From Acidobacteriota bacterium (GTDB lineage: Bacteria; Acidobacteriota; Terriglobia; Terriglobales; Acidobacteriaceae), in the NCBI GenBank assembly GCA_021851335.1, contig JAJZEA010000024.1, forward strand, positions 1 to 43,437: a stretch of 43,437 bases of DNA, in the 5' to 3' direction. The notes below the pieces were generated by a model. It was given only the letters and a program-made list of their open reading frames with translations. It was not told the DNA's origin and did not search any database. The translations under genes were made by a program, and so were the position numbers. Shown here in pieces: positions 1 through 8,309 of this stretch. The first letter of the stretch is position 1. Each line of letters opens with the position of its first letter.

Positions 1-511
1 CTCACAGAGACGAAAAAGGCAAGCCGCACCCCGCACTTTTTGACAGAAATCCGCTTCACAATTAAGAATTTATCCGCGCTCACGCCTCCGCTACAAAATC
101 ACGAACCTGCGCAGAGGTTCCCTAGTGCATTGCCTTCTGCCTTCGCAACATTTTCTCGACGCGCAACAGGTCGTCGCGTAGGATTTCGACTCCGTCAGTT
201 GCCCCAACTCCACGCAACCCGCGAGCGTTCCCATCACCCCGCCCAACTCTGGCCAAAGATTCGATCGAGCCACACTGCTTTCCGGGCAAATCTTGCTGAA
301 GACAAGTTCTTTGAATTGTCATCAGGAAGTGGCTCTATACGAGGACACTCTTTTCTTCCTTTGCCTTTCAGGTTCCTGAGCCAGGTGCTCCATGCAACGA
401 ATCAGAGTGTCCACATATAAAAGGAAAAACTATGATTTTCACAGGCTTTTCAACTCAATCATCGCCAGCGTCTTGAGGAAAATTTGTACCTGTGCTCGCT
501 ATGGTTTTCTC
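1..511. other. No supported gene
   Basis: Several short open frames exist on both strands (for example 40-420 plus), but their translations are rich in Ser, Pro, Arg and His, lack Shine-Dalgarno sequences and match no family I recognise. They look like chance frames. No tRNA, promoter or terminator could be supported. The stretch may hold the regulatory region of a gene left of the window. Confidence 0.5.
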
Positions 512-568
512 CGTGGGCTGCGGCGGCTCTGGAGCACTACAAAGTCGATCCAGCCGCCGCAGCCCACG
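512..568. repeat. 17-bp perfect inverted repeat upstream of msrA
   Basis: The arm CGTGGGCTGCGGCGGCT (512-528) is the exact reverse complement of 552-568, with a 23-nt loop between them. The stem is almost pure GC and is not followed by a T-run on either strand, so it is not a typical intrinsic terminator. It ends 83 bp before the msrA start codon. It could be an extragenic palindrome, an mRNA leader structure or a binding site. Confidence 0.8.
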
Positions 569-651
569 ATTACCACCCAGCCTGGCGCTCCCATCCGCTG
601 GGTATACCCGCTCTGATTTTGCTCTAGGATAGAGCCAGTAGGAGGATTCGT

Positions 652-1125
652 ATGGAAAAGGCAACCTTTGGTGCGGGATGTTTCTGGGGTGTCGAAGCAG
701 CTTTTGCCCAGACTCCCGGCGTCACCGCCACAGCCGTCGGTTACGAGGGTGGAGCAACCGAGGCTCCCACATACAAGGATGTCTGCACCGATCGGACTGG
801 ACATGCGGAAGTCGTCGAGCTGGAATTTGATCCGACACGCGTCAGCTACAGCCAGCTTCTTGACGCATTCTTCGCCCTGCATGATCCCACGCAGATGAAT
901 CGACAAGGCCCGGACTGGGGAACACAATACCGTTCGGCCATCTTCTTTCACGACCAGAGTCAGAAAGCACTGGCCGAGGCAAAAATCGCCGAGTTGAATG
1001 CCTCCGGACGCTTCGCTCCCAAGCGCATTGTCACCCAGGTCGAGCCAGCGCAGACCTTCTGGCGCGCCGAGGAATATCACCAGCGCTATCTTGAAAAGCG
1101 TGGCCTGGCAAGCTGCCACATCTGA
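652..1125 (+). CDS. msrA: Peptide-methionine (S)-S-oxide reductase MsrA
   Basis: Predicted cytoplasmic enzyme that reduces the S-epimer of methionine sulfoxide, free or in proteins, and so repairs oxidative damage. The 157-residue protein has the family hallmark GCFWG at residues 9-13, with Cys10 as the expected catalytic cysteine. A second Cys near the C-terminus (Cys155, in SCHI) could act as the resolving cysteine. The conserved GYEGG, GHAEVVE and DPTQ-N-QG-D-G-QYRS blocks follow in the usual order, and the length fits a single-domain MsrA without a fused MsrB. ATG652 has an AGGAGG at 640-645, six bases upstream. It stands alone: the next gene is convergent, and no msrB is visible in the window. 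Confidence 0.97.
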   Translation: MEKATFGAGCFWGVEAAFAQTPGVTATAVGYEGGATEAPTYKDVCTDRTGHAEVVELEFDPTRVSYSQLLDAFFALHDPTQMNRQGPDWGTQYRSAIFFHDQSQKALAEAKIAELNASGRFAPKRIVTQVEPAQTFWRAEEYHQRYLEKRGLASCHI

Positions 1126-1144
1126 CTCAACTCCCCATAAAAGC

Positions 1145-1177
1145 GAAAAAAACCGGATGGAGCAACGCTCCACCCGG
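1145..1177 (-). terminator. Intrinsic terminator of the TonB receptor gene
   Basis: Read on the minus strand, a hairpin (1177-1153; CCGG and TGGAGC arms with one internal mismatch and a 3-nt loop) is followed by a run of seven T residues (1151-1145 region). It begins about 20 bp past the receptor stop codon. On the plus strand there is no T-run, so it serves the minus-strand gene. Confidence 0.75.
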
Positions 1178-1196
1178 CCTGATACCTTCTGGAAGG

Positions 1197-4100
1197 TCAG
1201 AAGATAAACTTTGCCGCCAGTTGCACCTCGCGGCCCGTGTTCGACTGCGAGTTGATCTGGCCAAAGGTTCCGTCGTTTACGCCCGCATCCGGCCCATTGA
1301 AGATTGGGTGGTTGAACGCGTTGAAAGCCTCCAGCCGAAGCTGCACATTGAATCGCTCGTTCGAACCGAAGTAGTTGTTCTTGAACGCCGACAAATCCGC
1401 ATCCACATAGCCGGGCACACGCACATTGGGCAGCACGCGCGGCGCATTGCCAATCGTGAACGGTGCCGGCTGCGAGAACAGGCTGGTGTTGAACCACTGC
1501 TGGCGTGTCGGATGCGCAATATTCGGGTCGCCCGGCGCCTCGTTCGGCCGCTGGCCAAATCCCAGTAACCCCGTCTCGTTGTTCACCGCTCCCAGCACCA
1601 CAGGCGTTCCGGTATCCCACTGCACGATGCCATTGGTCTGCCATCCGCTCACCAGTGCATTCACCAGCGTGCTGCCATGATTCAGGAACATCTTTCCACG
1701 GCCAAACGGCAGGTCATACACATATCCCGCCACAAAGGTCCGAGAAATATCCTGCGACGACAGGCCAAACTCGGCCTTGGGGTTGTACTGGTTGGCGTAT
1801 GTCTGACTCGTAGGCCCCAGGTAGCTGACGACGCTGGCTGCGTTATCCATCAGCTTCGAGCCGGTGAAGGCGATCAGCAGCGAGAAGCCGTTGCTGTAAC
1901 GCTTGTCGACCTTCACGGTAATTGCGTTGTAATGCGAGCCGGAATCAGCCTTGCGATAGCTGGAGACGCCGTTATATTGCGGGTAGGGCCGCAGCAGATA
2001 GTCATACGGAACCGTCTGCGACGTAAACGGCGAGCCAGGCGTCGTAATCACTCCATAGAATGGGTTCGGCGCGCTGGCCAACAGTTTGTTGCCCAGGCTC
2101 AGATACGACGGATCCACCTGAGAAAACGGCACACCCGGGTCGCCGTTGATCAGAAAGTGACCGGCGTTATAGATGTAGCCGACTTCAACCACCGTGCTTG
2201 GCGTAATCGACCGCTGGATGTTCAGGTTGCCTTCAATCGAGTACGGGTTTCGATAGGTATCAAAGAACGTATCGGCGATGCCAAGTCCCAGAAATGTATT
2301 CGGGCCACCAGCCACACCCTGCGGCAGATTGAACCCACCGGGCGCGGGATTGTCAAAGGTTGTCGCAATCGTCTGCTGGTTGTTCAACGTAAAGTTGAAG
2401 CCCGTCTGGCTGGTGAAGCCATCCGTGCCCGCTCCGCCTGTCGTGCCTGCGGCCTGCATCTCCGACGGCTGGAAGATAATCCCGTAACCGCCACGTACCA
2501 CCGTTTTGGTATCCGGACTCCACGCAAATCCGACGCGCGGCGCAAAGTCCTTCCACTGCGTCGGGCCCTGATGTCGTCCATACTTGCTCTCTGGCGTACC
2601 CACAAAAACCATCTGGCCCACCAGGTCGCCGCAATGCAAACAGGCATTCGATGGAATCTGCGCCGCTATGGGGGAGGGCAGACTGTTATCCCAGTAATCC
2701 AGCCGGTTGTGTCGTTCCGTGCGCGGAATATCCACGTCCCAGCGCAGGCCAATGTTAAACGTCAGATTGGGCGCAGCCTGATAGTCATCCTGAATGTAGG
2801 CCGCAGCGTATGCGCTGGAGGTGGCCAGCGAGATGTCGTGCGTGATCTGGCCATAATCGGCAAGACCCAGCAGCATCGTCGCAAACGAGTCGCCCGACCC
2901 ATCGAAGTTGTTGACCGTCTTCTCGGTCCAGTCCTGCCCAATGCCGCCGAACTGACCCGACGGATAACCATACTGATAGAAATTCAGGAAGAGCTTGCGC
3001 CACTCGCCACCGATCGTGATCGAGTTGCCCTTGTATACCTTCACGATGCTGGGATCGATATCGACTGCCGACGGATCTTCCTGCAGCGGCACATAACCGC
3101 CCGAACCCACTCCCGAGTATCCCTGATTCAACTGGAACTGCGGAAAGACATTCGGTTCGCGATCCGCAACCGTCAGATACGAATTCGGAAATTTCAGACT
3201 CGCCAGATCAAACGGCTGGCCAAAGGTTGAGCGCACATAGGTCGATCGACTGAACCCACCGCGCAGATCCAGAATCAACGAGGGAGATAGTGTGATCGAG
3301 TTATCGATCGAAGCGCTGTACGCCGTCGAAATCGATGGACCGCCATAACCCTGCGATGCAGCGCTGTTGTAGTCGCTGAACGGTGTGTTCGGATTGTTGA
3401 TATGCGAGAAGCGCACAAAGCTGTGGTCTCGCGTGCCAAAGTCATGATCCAGCCGCAGATCAAAGTGATAGTAGTTGTTTATAGATGTGCCATTCGCCGT
3501 GTAGTTGTTGAACTGCGCACCGGCTGGCCCCGTATTGGGCAACGGGTAATACTGAATCGCCGCCGTCGCCACCTGGCTGATCATGCCCTGGGGAATCTTG
3601 TTGCCCTGAAACGCCTGACGCACATACGTGCCATCCGGTTGCAGCGTCGCCGAATACGGGTTGTAGATTACCGTGCTCAGCGCGGAAAAATCTCCCGTCC
3701 GTTCCGCCGCCGTCGGCACCGAGTCCAGCTCTGTCTGCGCCACCGAATTCTTCGAGTCTTCAAACGCAAAGAAGAAGAAGCTCTTGTTGTGACCATCGTA
3801 CACATGCGGAATCCAGATCGGCCCGCCGATCACGCCACCGTACTGATACAGATGCGAACTCGGCACCGGACCCGAGGAAAAATACGGCTTGGCATACAGG
3901 GCATTCGTCTGCGTGAAATCAAACAGGCTGCCATGGAAATCGTTCGTTCCCGATCGCGTTACCAGGCTGATCACGCCGCCAGAGAACCGACCGTATTGCG
4001 CAGGCAACACGCTCGTCTGCACGTTGAACTCCTGCACGGAATCCACAATGGGCGTATACGCTGTCGAGTTGTTGCCTACGTTATTCTCCGGCAGGATGTT

Positions 4101-4658
4101 CGTCATGCCGTCGATCTGCTCTTCGTTGTTCGCATTGCGCGAGCCCGCGATATGCGGCGTTGACGCGTTGCCCGTCGTGTTCACGCCCGGCACCAACACC
4201 TCAAGCGAAGTGGGATTTCGTCCATTCAACGGCAGATCCAGAATCGTCCGTCCGGGAATCACCGTATTCAGGCTCGATGAGTCCACCTCAAGCGGAGGCG
4301 TCGTACTGTTTACCTCTACCTGCTGCGTCACCTTGCTCACCGGCATCCGAAAATCAATCGGCGTACCCACCGAAATGCGGATGATGATGTGGTCCTGCTT
4401 CACCGATTCAAATCCCGGCGCCGTCGCCACAGCCGTGTACTCCGAAGGCTGCACAAAGTTGAAGATATATCGTCCCTGACTGTCGGAGGTCGTCGTTCGC
4501 ACCTCGTTCGTCGGCACATTGGTGATGGTGATCGTTGCACTCGCAATGGCCGCCCCGGATGTGTCCAGGACCGTGCCGCGGATGGTGCCGGTTGGGCTTT
4601 GCGCAATCGCCGTCAGTGTCAGGCAAAGCATCGTTATGGCAAGCAGAATTCGTTTCAT
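1197..4658 (-). CDS. TonB-dependent receptor, Oar/CarboxypepD-regulatory-like type
   Basis: Large outer-membrane beta-barrel expected to import a bulky substrate using TonB energy. The protein is 1153 residues: a signal peptide (MKRILLAITML...AIAQ), then a carboxypeptidase-regulatory-like Ig fold at about 25-110 (GTIRGTVLDTSGAAI, GRYIF), a plug region (LPLNGRNPTSLEVLVPGV, GSRNANNEEQIDGM), and a long barrel ending in AAKFIF with a terminal aromatic residue. This layout is the expanded Oar-like family typical of Acidobacteriota. A GTG at 4670 would add four residues, but ATG4658 has GGAGG five bases upstream and is preferred. The divergent LacI regulator and the operator just downstream of the promoter suggest induction by a sugar or glycan. 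No glycosidase is adjacent, so the substrate is unknown. Confidence 0.92.
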   Translation of the reverse strand: MKRILLAITMLCLTLTAIAQSPTGTIRGTVLDTSGAAIASATITITNVPTNEVRTTTSDSQGRYIFNFVQPSEYTAVATAPGFESVKQDHIIIRISVGTPIDFRMPVSKVTQQVEVNSTTPPLEVDSSSLNTVIPGRTILDLPLNGRNPTSLEVLVPGVNTTGNASTPHIAGSRNANNEEQIDGMTNILPENNVGNNSTAYTPIVDSVQEFNVQTSVLPAQYGRFSGGVISLVTRSGTNDFHGSLFDFTQTNALYAKPYFSSGPVPSSHLYQYGGVIGGPIWIPHVYDGHNKSFFFFAFEDSKNSVAQTELDSVPTAAERTGDFSALSTVIYNPYSATLQPDGTYVRQAFQGNKIPQGMISQVATAAIQYYPLPNTGPAGAQFNNYTANGTSINNYYHFDLRLDHDFGTRDHSFVRFSHINNPNTPFSDYNSAASQGYGGPSISTAYSASIDNSITLSPSLILDLRGGFSRSTYVRSTFGQPFDLASLKFPNSYLTVADREPNVFPQFQLNQGYSGVGSGGYVPLQEDPSAVDIDPSIVKVYKGNSITIGGEWRKLFLNFYQYGYPSGQFGGIGQDWTEKTVNNFDGSGDSFATMLLGLADYGQITHDISLATSSAYAAAYIQDDYQAAPNLTFNIGLRWDVDIPRTERHNRLDYWDNSLPSPIAAQIPSNACLHCGDLVGQMVFVGTPESKYGRHQGPTQWKDFAPRVGFAWSPDTKTVVRGGYGIIFQPSEMQAAGTTGGAGTDGFTSQTGFNFTLNNQQTIATTFDNPAPGGFNLPQGVAGGPNTFLGLGIADTFFDTYRNPYSIEGNLNIQRSITPSTVVEVGYIYNAGHFLINGDPGVPFSQVDPSYLSLGNKLLASAPNPFYGVITTPGSPFTSQTVPYDYLLRPYPQYNGVSSYRKADSGSHYNAITVKVDKRYSNGFSLLIAFTGSKLMDNAASVVSYLGPTSQTYANQYNPKAEFGLSSQDISRTFVAGYVYDLPFGRGKMFLNHGSTLVNALVSGWQTNGIVQWDTGTPVVLGAVNNETGLLGFGQRPNEAPGDPNIAHPTRQQWFNTSLFSQPAPFTIGNAPRVLPNVRVPGYVDADLSAFKNNYFGSNERFNVQLRLEAFNAFNHPIFNGPDAGVNDGTFGQINSQSNTGREVQLAAKFIF

Positions 4659-4748
4659 CGGGGCCTCCACAAAAAAGCACTCAGGGTCTGCACCGCACCC
4701 ACAACCATCGCTTCCTCAGGTGCAAACTCTCAGCACGCTGATACACAT

Positions 4749-4762
4749 TGATATCGTTATCA
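4749..4762. promoter_or_regulatory. LacI-type operator O1 (TonB receptor promoter)
   Basis: TGATATCGTTATCA is a near-perfect palindrome with a central CG, the hallmark of LacI/GalR operators. It lies immediately downstream of the predicted transcription start of the receptor gene, where a bound repressor would block transcription. A near-copy lies in front of the regulator gene at 4962-4975. Confidence 0.75.
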
Positions 4763-4771
4763 GTCCGACAA

Positions 4772-4801
4772 GTTATAGCTGAGTTTTTCCATGCCTGTCA
4801 A
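4772..4801 (-). promoter_or_regulatory. Sigma-70-type promoter of the TonB receptor gene
   Basis: On the minus strand, TTGACA (4801-4796) and TATAAC (4777-4772) are separated by 18 bp, a strong match to the housekeeping promoter. Transcription would start near 4765, giving a leader of about 107 nt and placing operator O1 (4762-4749) at roughly +4 to +17. Confidence 0.7.
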
Positions 4802-4878
4802 TCTTTTTTTCGCGCCGTCGCCTTTTGCCGCTCCTGCAATCCATGCATTTGTCGCATATCTGCATCATTAATAGCGAT

Positions 4879-4892
4879 TTATATCGATATGC
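4879..4892. promoter_or_regulatory. Possible third LacI operator
   Basis: TTATATCGATATGC contains the perfect 10-bp palindrome ATATCGATAT with the same central CG as the two clearer operators. It matches them less well in the outer positions. It lies between them, so it could support looping or cooperative binding, or may be chance. Confidence 0.4.
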
Positions 4893-4961
4893 GCGAATGG
4901 TATCTCCGCGGTGCCCCCGCGTTCCCGGTGCAGGCGCGAAGCGCGTATGACCGTGCCAATG

Positions 4962-4975
4962 TGATATCGTTCTCA
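4962..4975. promoter_or_regulatory. LacI-type operator O2 (upstream of the regulator)
   Basis: TGATATCGTTCTCA differs from O1 (4749-4762) at a single position. It lies 75 bp before the regulator start codon, consistent with autoregulation. The two copies are 213 bp apart, close to 20 helical turns. Confidence 0.65.
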
Positions 4976-5050
4976 AAATCGCTGCTTCAGGTCGGGGGCT
5001 TTTCAGATTCATTCCACCGTTTTGCTCCGGGCAGGTTAGGATAGAGGCGA

Positions 5051-6097
5051 ATGGCCATCCGCTCACGTTCCGTCGTCACCATCGCCGATGTGGCTCGCGC
5101 CTGCGGTGTCGGCACCATGACGGTCTCTCGCGTCATCAACGGAAAGAAGCATGTCAGCCCCGAGATGGTCCAGCGTGTCGAAGAAGCAATCGCACGGCTG
5201 AACTATCAGCCCAACGAAGCTGCGCGGACACTCAAAGGCCGCACTTCCAGAACCATCGGGCTGATCGTGCCCAGTCTCAGCGACCCCTTCTTTTCCCAGT
5301 GCGCCCACGCCGTGCAGCAGGTCGCTGCCGAACAGGGCTACATGACCATGCTCTTTGCCTGCGAGGCCAATCGCAACGTCGAGGCCGAAGAACTCTCCCA
5401 GATGCGCTCCCGCAACATCGCCGGCATCCTCATCGTGCCTTCCAGCGAAAACTCCCTCGAACAGCTACAGGAGTTGCGTCGCAACGGCATGCCGGTTGTC
5501 ATGATCGACCGCACGTTTGCCGGCATTGATGTCGGCGAAGTCATGGTGGAGAACATTGAAGGCGCTTTGCGCGCCACCAATCACCTCATCGACCACGGCC
5601 ACCAACGCATCCTCTGCGTCGGCTACGACCGCGAGTACAACTCCATCAGCCAGCGCATCGACGGCTTCAAAAAAGCGGTGCAGAATGCGAGCTTGCAGCC
5701 GCAGTATCTGCTCGTCAACCGAGGCGTAGCCATCGGCCCCCGGGTGATCGCCGCGCTCCGCTCCCCCAAACCGCCCACCGCCATCTTCACACTCAACAAC
5801 GTCACCTCGGTTGCCGTGCTTACGGCTCTAAAACGCGAAGAGATTCGGATCCCGCAGCAGGTCGCCATCATCGGCTTCGACGATTTCGACCTGGCTTCCC
5901 TGCTGGCGGTTCCGCTCACCGCAGTTCGTCAGCCCGCAGCCGAGCTGGGTCGCCACGCAACCCGCATGCTCATTGACAGCTTGCGTGTAGGCAATGGCAC
6001 GGGACGCATGCCTTCCCGCATCGTCTTGCCCACTGAGCTGATTGTCCGTCAGTCCTGCGGCTGCGAGCCAATCTCCCGCATTCCGCACTCCAAATGA
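5051..6097 (+). CDS. LacI/GalR-family transcriptional regulator
   Basis: Cytoplasmic DNA-binding regulator of 348 residues. The N-terminal helix-turn-helix and hinge helix (about 9-65; TIADVARACGVGTMTVSRVI, LNYQPNEAARTLKG) are canonical, and the periplasmic-binding-protein-like effector domain (about 66-335; IGLIVPSLSDPFFSQ, GILIVPS, VVMIDR, IIGFDDFDLASLL, VRQPAAELG) fits sugar-responsive members. Start ATG5051 has GAGG a few bases upstream. It is divergent from the TonB receptor, and the shared intergenic region carries LacI-type palindromes, so it probably represses the receptor and itself. The inducer cannot be told from sequence. It is convergent with the nnrS gene, 17 bp away. Confidence 0.93.
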   Translation: MAIRSRSVVTIADVARACGVGTMTVSRVINGKKHVSPEMVQRVEEAIARLNYQPNEAARTLKGRTSRTIGLIVPSLSDPFFSQCAHAVQQVAAEQGYMTMLFACEANRNVEAEELSQMRSRNIAGILIVPSSENSLEQLQELRRNGMPVVMIDRTFAGIDVGEVMVENIEGALRATNHLIDHGHQRILCVGYDREYNSISQRIDGFKKAVQNASLQPQYLLVNRGVAIGPRVIAALRSPKPPTAIFTLNNVTSVAVLTALKREEIRIPQQVAIIGFDDFDLASLLAVPLTAVRQPAAELGRHATRMLIDSLRVGNGTGRMPSRIVLPTELIVRQSCGCEPISRIPHSK

Positions 6098-6114
6098 ATC
6101 CGCCAGAGTCCTCA

Positions 6115-7440
6115 TCACGCCGTCTGTTTTGACAGATGCGCCGGTGGTTGCAGCAGAGTCGCAAAAAGGTTCAGCGCAAAGACCGAGACCGCGGCAAGCT
6201 CAATGAATGCCGAGACCGGCAATAGCCGCCACGCCGGCGACCACAGATGCTCATAGGCCAGCGGCTCCATCGCCACGCGCAACGCACACCCCACCTCCAG
6301 CAGCACCACAGATACGGTCATCAGCGACGAACTCCAAAGCACGCGCATTCCGCAGAACGCAGGCAGGATGCGCGGACCCATGGCAAAGACCATTCCCGCT
6401 ACAAACCCAACCGTCAGTGCATGACGGCTCGCGCCCCAGATGCCTCCCGATCGATCCTGCACCACGGCCAGCGCATCCAGCAAACAAGAGATCACAAGCC
6501 ACACATACGCCCATCGGATAAAGTGTGGAAACCCCGCGGAGATGCCCTGTATCCTGGCCGGTTGCACGGCTGCATCCCAGACGCGAAGAGCGTCAATTGA
6601 GAGAACCGCAGCCGTCAGCAACAAGCAAGCCGAGACCCCCAGCCACGGCATAAATGTCGCCAGAATACCCGCGGCAACCAGCGCGCAGGCCACCATCAGC
6701 TCGCGTCCGTTGGCCTGGTCAAACCCCGCAAAGATCGGCAACCAGCGCGCATTGAATCCCCAGATGGTTGGAACCAGAACGCCCCACACCACCAGCACCA
6801 CAAGCTGTTGATCCAGCACGTGCGGCACTGCCGGCGCGGACGCGGTCAGCGCCATTCGACCCAACACCACAAGCTGCGCCGCGAGCACCACAAACAGCAT
6901 CGCCGTTCCATAAACCACCGCCAGCATCCACGCTGGCATCGCGGCAGACTCGGCTTCGGAAACAGCCGGTCGATGTCGGCGAACCGCTCGCCAGAAGATC
7001 AAAAATCCGATCAGTTGCAACAGCGCTCCCAACGGCAGCAGCACTCTCCAGTGCCAACCCGTGATTCCGCCCAGCCAGCGAAGCAAAACGCCGCCCGTCC
7101 ACGCCCACCAGGTCAGCCATCCGGAGACCACCGGAAATCCGCGCTGGCTTTTCATCTTCGTCAGGGAGTAGTAGCCGATTCCAAGGATGAAGGAGCCGAT
7201 CCAGCCAAAGATCTGCGCCTGACCATGCGCCTGAATCCAGGCCGGCGCAATGCTCACAAGCGTCTGCTCCCGCGCGATTCCGATCAGATTCCACACGCCC
7301 AGGAACGTCCCCGGCAGCAGCAGAAAAAGCAGTCCAGACACCGTAAACGCTATCACCAGTCGCTGGCTTGCAGTTTCTGCTGCTGCGCCTGAATGCACGT
7401 CTGATCCTCGCTGCGAATTGGATGCCATTCCCTCTTTCAT
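6115..7440 (-). CDS. nnrS: NnrS family membrane protein
   Basis: Polytopic inner-membrane protein of about 441 residues with roughly a dozen hydrophobic segments. NnrS proteins are known as haem/copper membrane proteins that protect against nitric-oxide-derived stress. Family-like blocks include AHGQAQIFGWIGSFILGIGY, GFNARWLPIFAGF, and ASRHALTVGFVAGMVFAMGP near the C-terminus, with several conserved His residues. An open frame reaches 7563, but ATG7440 overlaps the stop of the upstream ric gene as ATGA, which indicates translational coupling. This places nnrS second in a ric-nnrS operon controlled from the divergent promoter near 8213, with a Crp/Fnr regulator on the other side. Confidence 0.88.
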   Translation of the reverse strand: MKEGMASNSQRGSDVHSGAAAETASQRLVIAFTVSGLLFLLLPGTFLGVWNLIGIAREQTLVSIAPAWIQAHGQAQIFGWIGSFILGIGYYSLTKMKSQRGFPVVSGWLTWWAWTGGVLLRWLGGITGWHWRVLLPLGALLQLIGFLIFWRAVRRHRPAVSEAESAAMPAWMLAVVYGTAMLFVVLAAQLVVLGRMALTASAPAVPHVLDQQLVVLVVWGVLVPTIWGFNARWLPIFAGFDQANGRELMVACALVAAGILATFMPWLGVSACLLLTAAVLSIDALRVWDAAVQPARIQGISAGFPHFIRWAYVWLVISCLLDALAVVQDRSGGIWGASRHALTVGFVAGMVFAMGPRILPAFCGMRVLWSSSLMTVSVVLLEVGCALRVAMEPLAYEHLWSPAWRLLPVSAFIELAAVSVFALNLFATLLQPPAHLSKQTA

Positions 7441-8195
7441 GCCACACCTTGTGCGCTCTGCAGGGCGCGCGGAAAGAGAATGTTGTTTTCCAGATGAATG
7501 TGCTGATGCAGATCGCTTTCCAGTTCCGAAATCGCGCCATACAGTGCGCGCCAACTGAAGCATGCCTCTTCGGGCGGTTGCAAATCGTCGGTCATCGCGC
7601 GCAACGTCCGCAGTTCCTCGCCTGTCAGATCGTGGTCGCGAAGCATCCTCTCAATCGGCTGGCGAAGATTGCCAAAGACTGGCGGAAACAGTGGCGAATG
7701 TCCCGCATCCAGGCGCAGAATCGCCGGGAAGAGAATATTTTCTTCGCAGGCAAAGTGATGCGCCAGCTCTGTGTCAAGCGCGCTCAGCCGCTCGGCGATC
7801 ACGGGCAGGTCTGGATATTTCGCCCCGTGCCGCTTCGCTACCCTTTCCGCCAGTGGAAGGATCATCTCCATCTGCTCCCGTGCGAAGGCATGATGATGCT
7901 CCACCACATAACGAATCAGATCCGGCAGCGGCGCCGTCCTCCACGATTCCTGCGCGGGCGCTGGCTCACGCTGCAGGCCAGCCAGTTCTTCCAGAACAGC
8001 GGCAACCTCCAGCCCTTTCTCATCGCACGCAGCGGCCAGCGAACGCGCTCCACCGCAGCAATAGTCGATCCCAAGTTTCTCCAGCAGCGGGATGGCGCTC
8101 GGCGTTTCCAGCACGATCTCTCGCACCTGTGTTTCCGGGGTCAGTCTTTGCAGTGCAATCTCTTGAATCGTTGAAGCTTGCGATCGAATGGACAT
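7437..8195 (-). CDS. ric: Iron-sulfur cluster repair di-iron protein (Ric/YtfE/ScdA)
   Basis: Predicted cytoplasmic di-iron protein that restores Fe-S clusters damaged by nitric oxide or oxidants. The 252-residue protein has the ScdA-type N-terminal domain with the signature DYCCGG (about 44-49). A hemerythrin-like four-helix bundle follows, with its metal-ligand motifs VVEHHHAFAREQ (about 98), HHFACEENILFP (about 146), RDHDLTGEEL (about 187) and HQHIHLENNILFP (about 230). The start at 8195 is supported by AGGAGG a few bases upstream; the longer open frame to 8672 runs through the regulatory region and the divergent gene. It heads a two-gene operon with nnrS (ATGA overlap). The palindrome at 8248-8261 is placed for activation. 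Confidence 0.95.
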   Translation of the reverse strand: MSIRSQASTIQEIALQRLTPETQVREIVLETPSAIPLLEKLGIDYCCGGARSLAAACDEKGLEVAAVLEELAGLQREPAPAQESWRTAPLPDLIRYVVEHHHAFAREQMEMILPLAERVAKRHGAKYPDLPVIAERLSALDTELAHHFACEENILFPAILRLDAGHSPLFPPVFGNLRQPIERMLRDHDLTGEELRTLRAMTDDLQPPEEACFSWRALYGAISELESDLHQHIHLENNILFPRALQSAQGVA

Positions 8196-8219
8196 CTTGG
8201 AACCTCCTGAATAGCACCG

Positions 8220-8261
8220 ATGGTAGGCTGAAGAAGCACCGAAGGCAGTGACTTGGGTCAC
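8220..8261 (-). promoter_or_regulatory. Class II Crp/Fnr-type promoter of ric-nnrS
   Basis: The perfect palindrome GTGAC-ttgg-GTCAC (8248-8261) resembles operators of HcpR/Dnr-like Crp/Fnr regulators of nitrosative stress. On the minus strand, TACCAT at 8225-8220 fits a -10 box (4 of 6 positions). It would put the start site at 8213 and the palindrome centre at exactly -41.5, the classical spacing for class II activation. No -35 hexamer is evident, as expected for an activator-dependent promoter. Confidence 0.6.
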
Positions 8262-8309
8262 CGCAACCCACAGCATCACAACCCCTCGCTCCAGGCGGCA
8301 GGTTTCCTC

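Noticed and set aside
501..616. Possible remnant of a CGGSG-type lipoprotein followed by a PQPTITTQPGAP linker in another frame
   Set aside because: The apparent Cys-Gly-Gly and Pro-Gln segments are created by the two arms of the 17-bp inverted repeat, so they are better explained by the palindrome.
499..1644. 381-codon minus-strand frame across msrA
   Set aside because: Runs over msrA, the terminator and the receptor gene end; no family motif.
1677..3230. 517-codon plus-strand frame opposite the TonB receptor gene
   Set aside because: Arg/His/Gln-rich translation without family motifs, exactly opposite a strong coding gene; a GC-driven shadow.
8248..8261. Classical Fnr box
   Set aside because: The palindrome is GTGAC-N4-GTCAC rather than TTGAT-N4-ATCAA, and the adjacent regulator has no cysteine for an Fe-S cluster.
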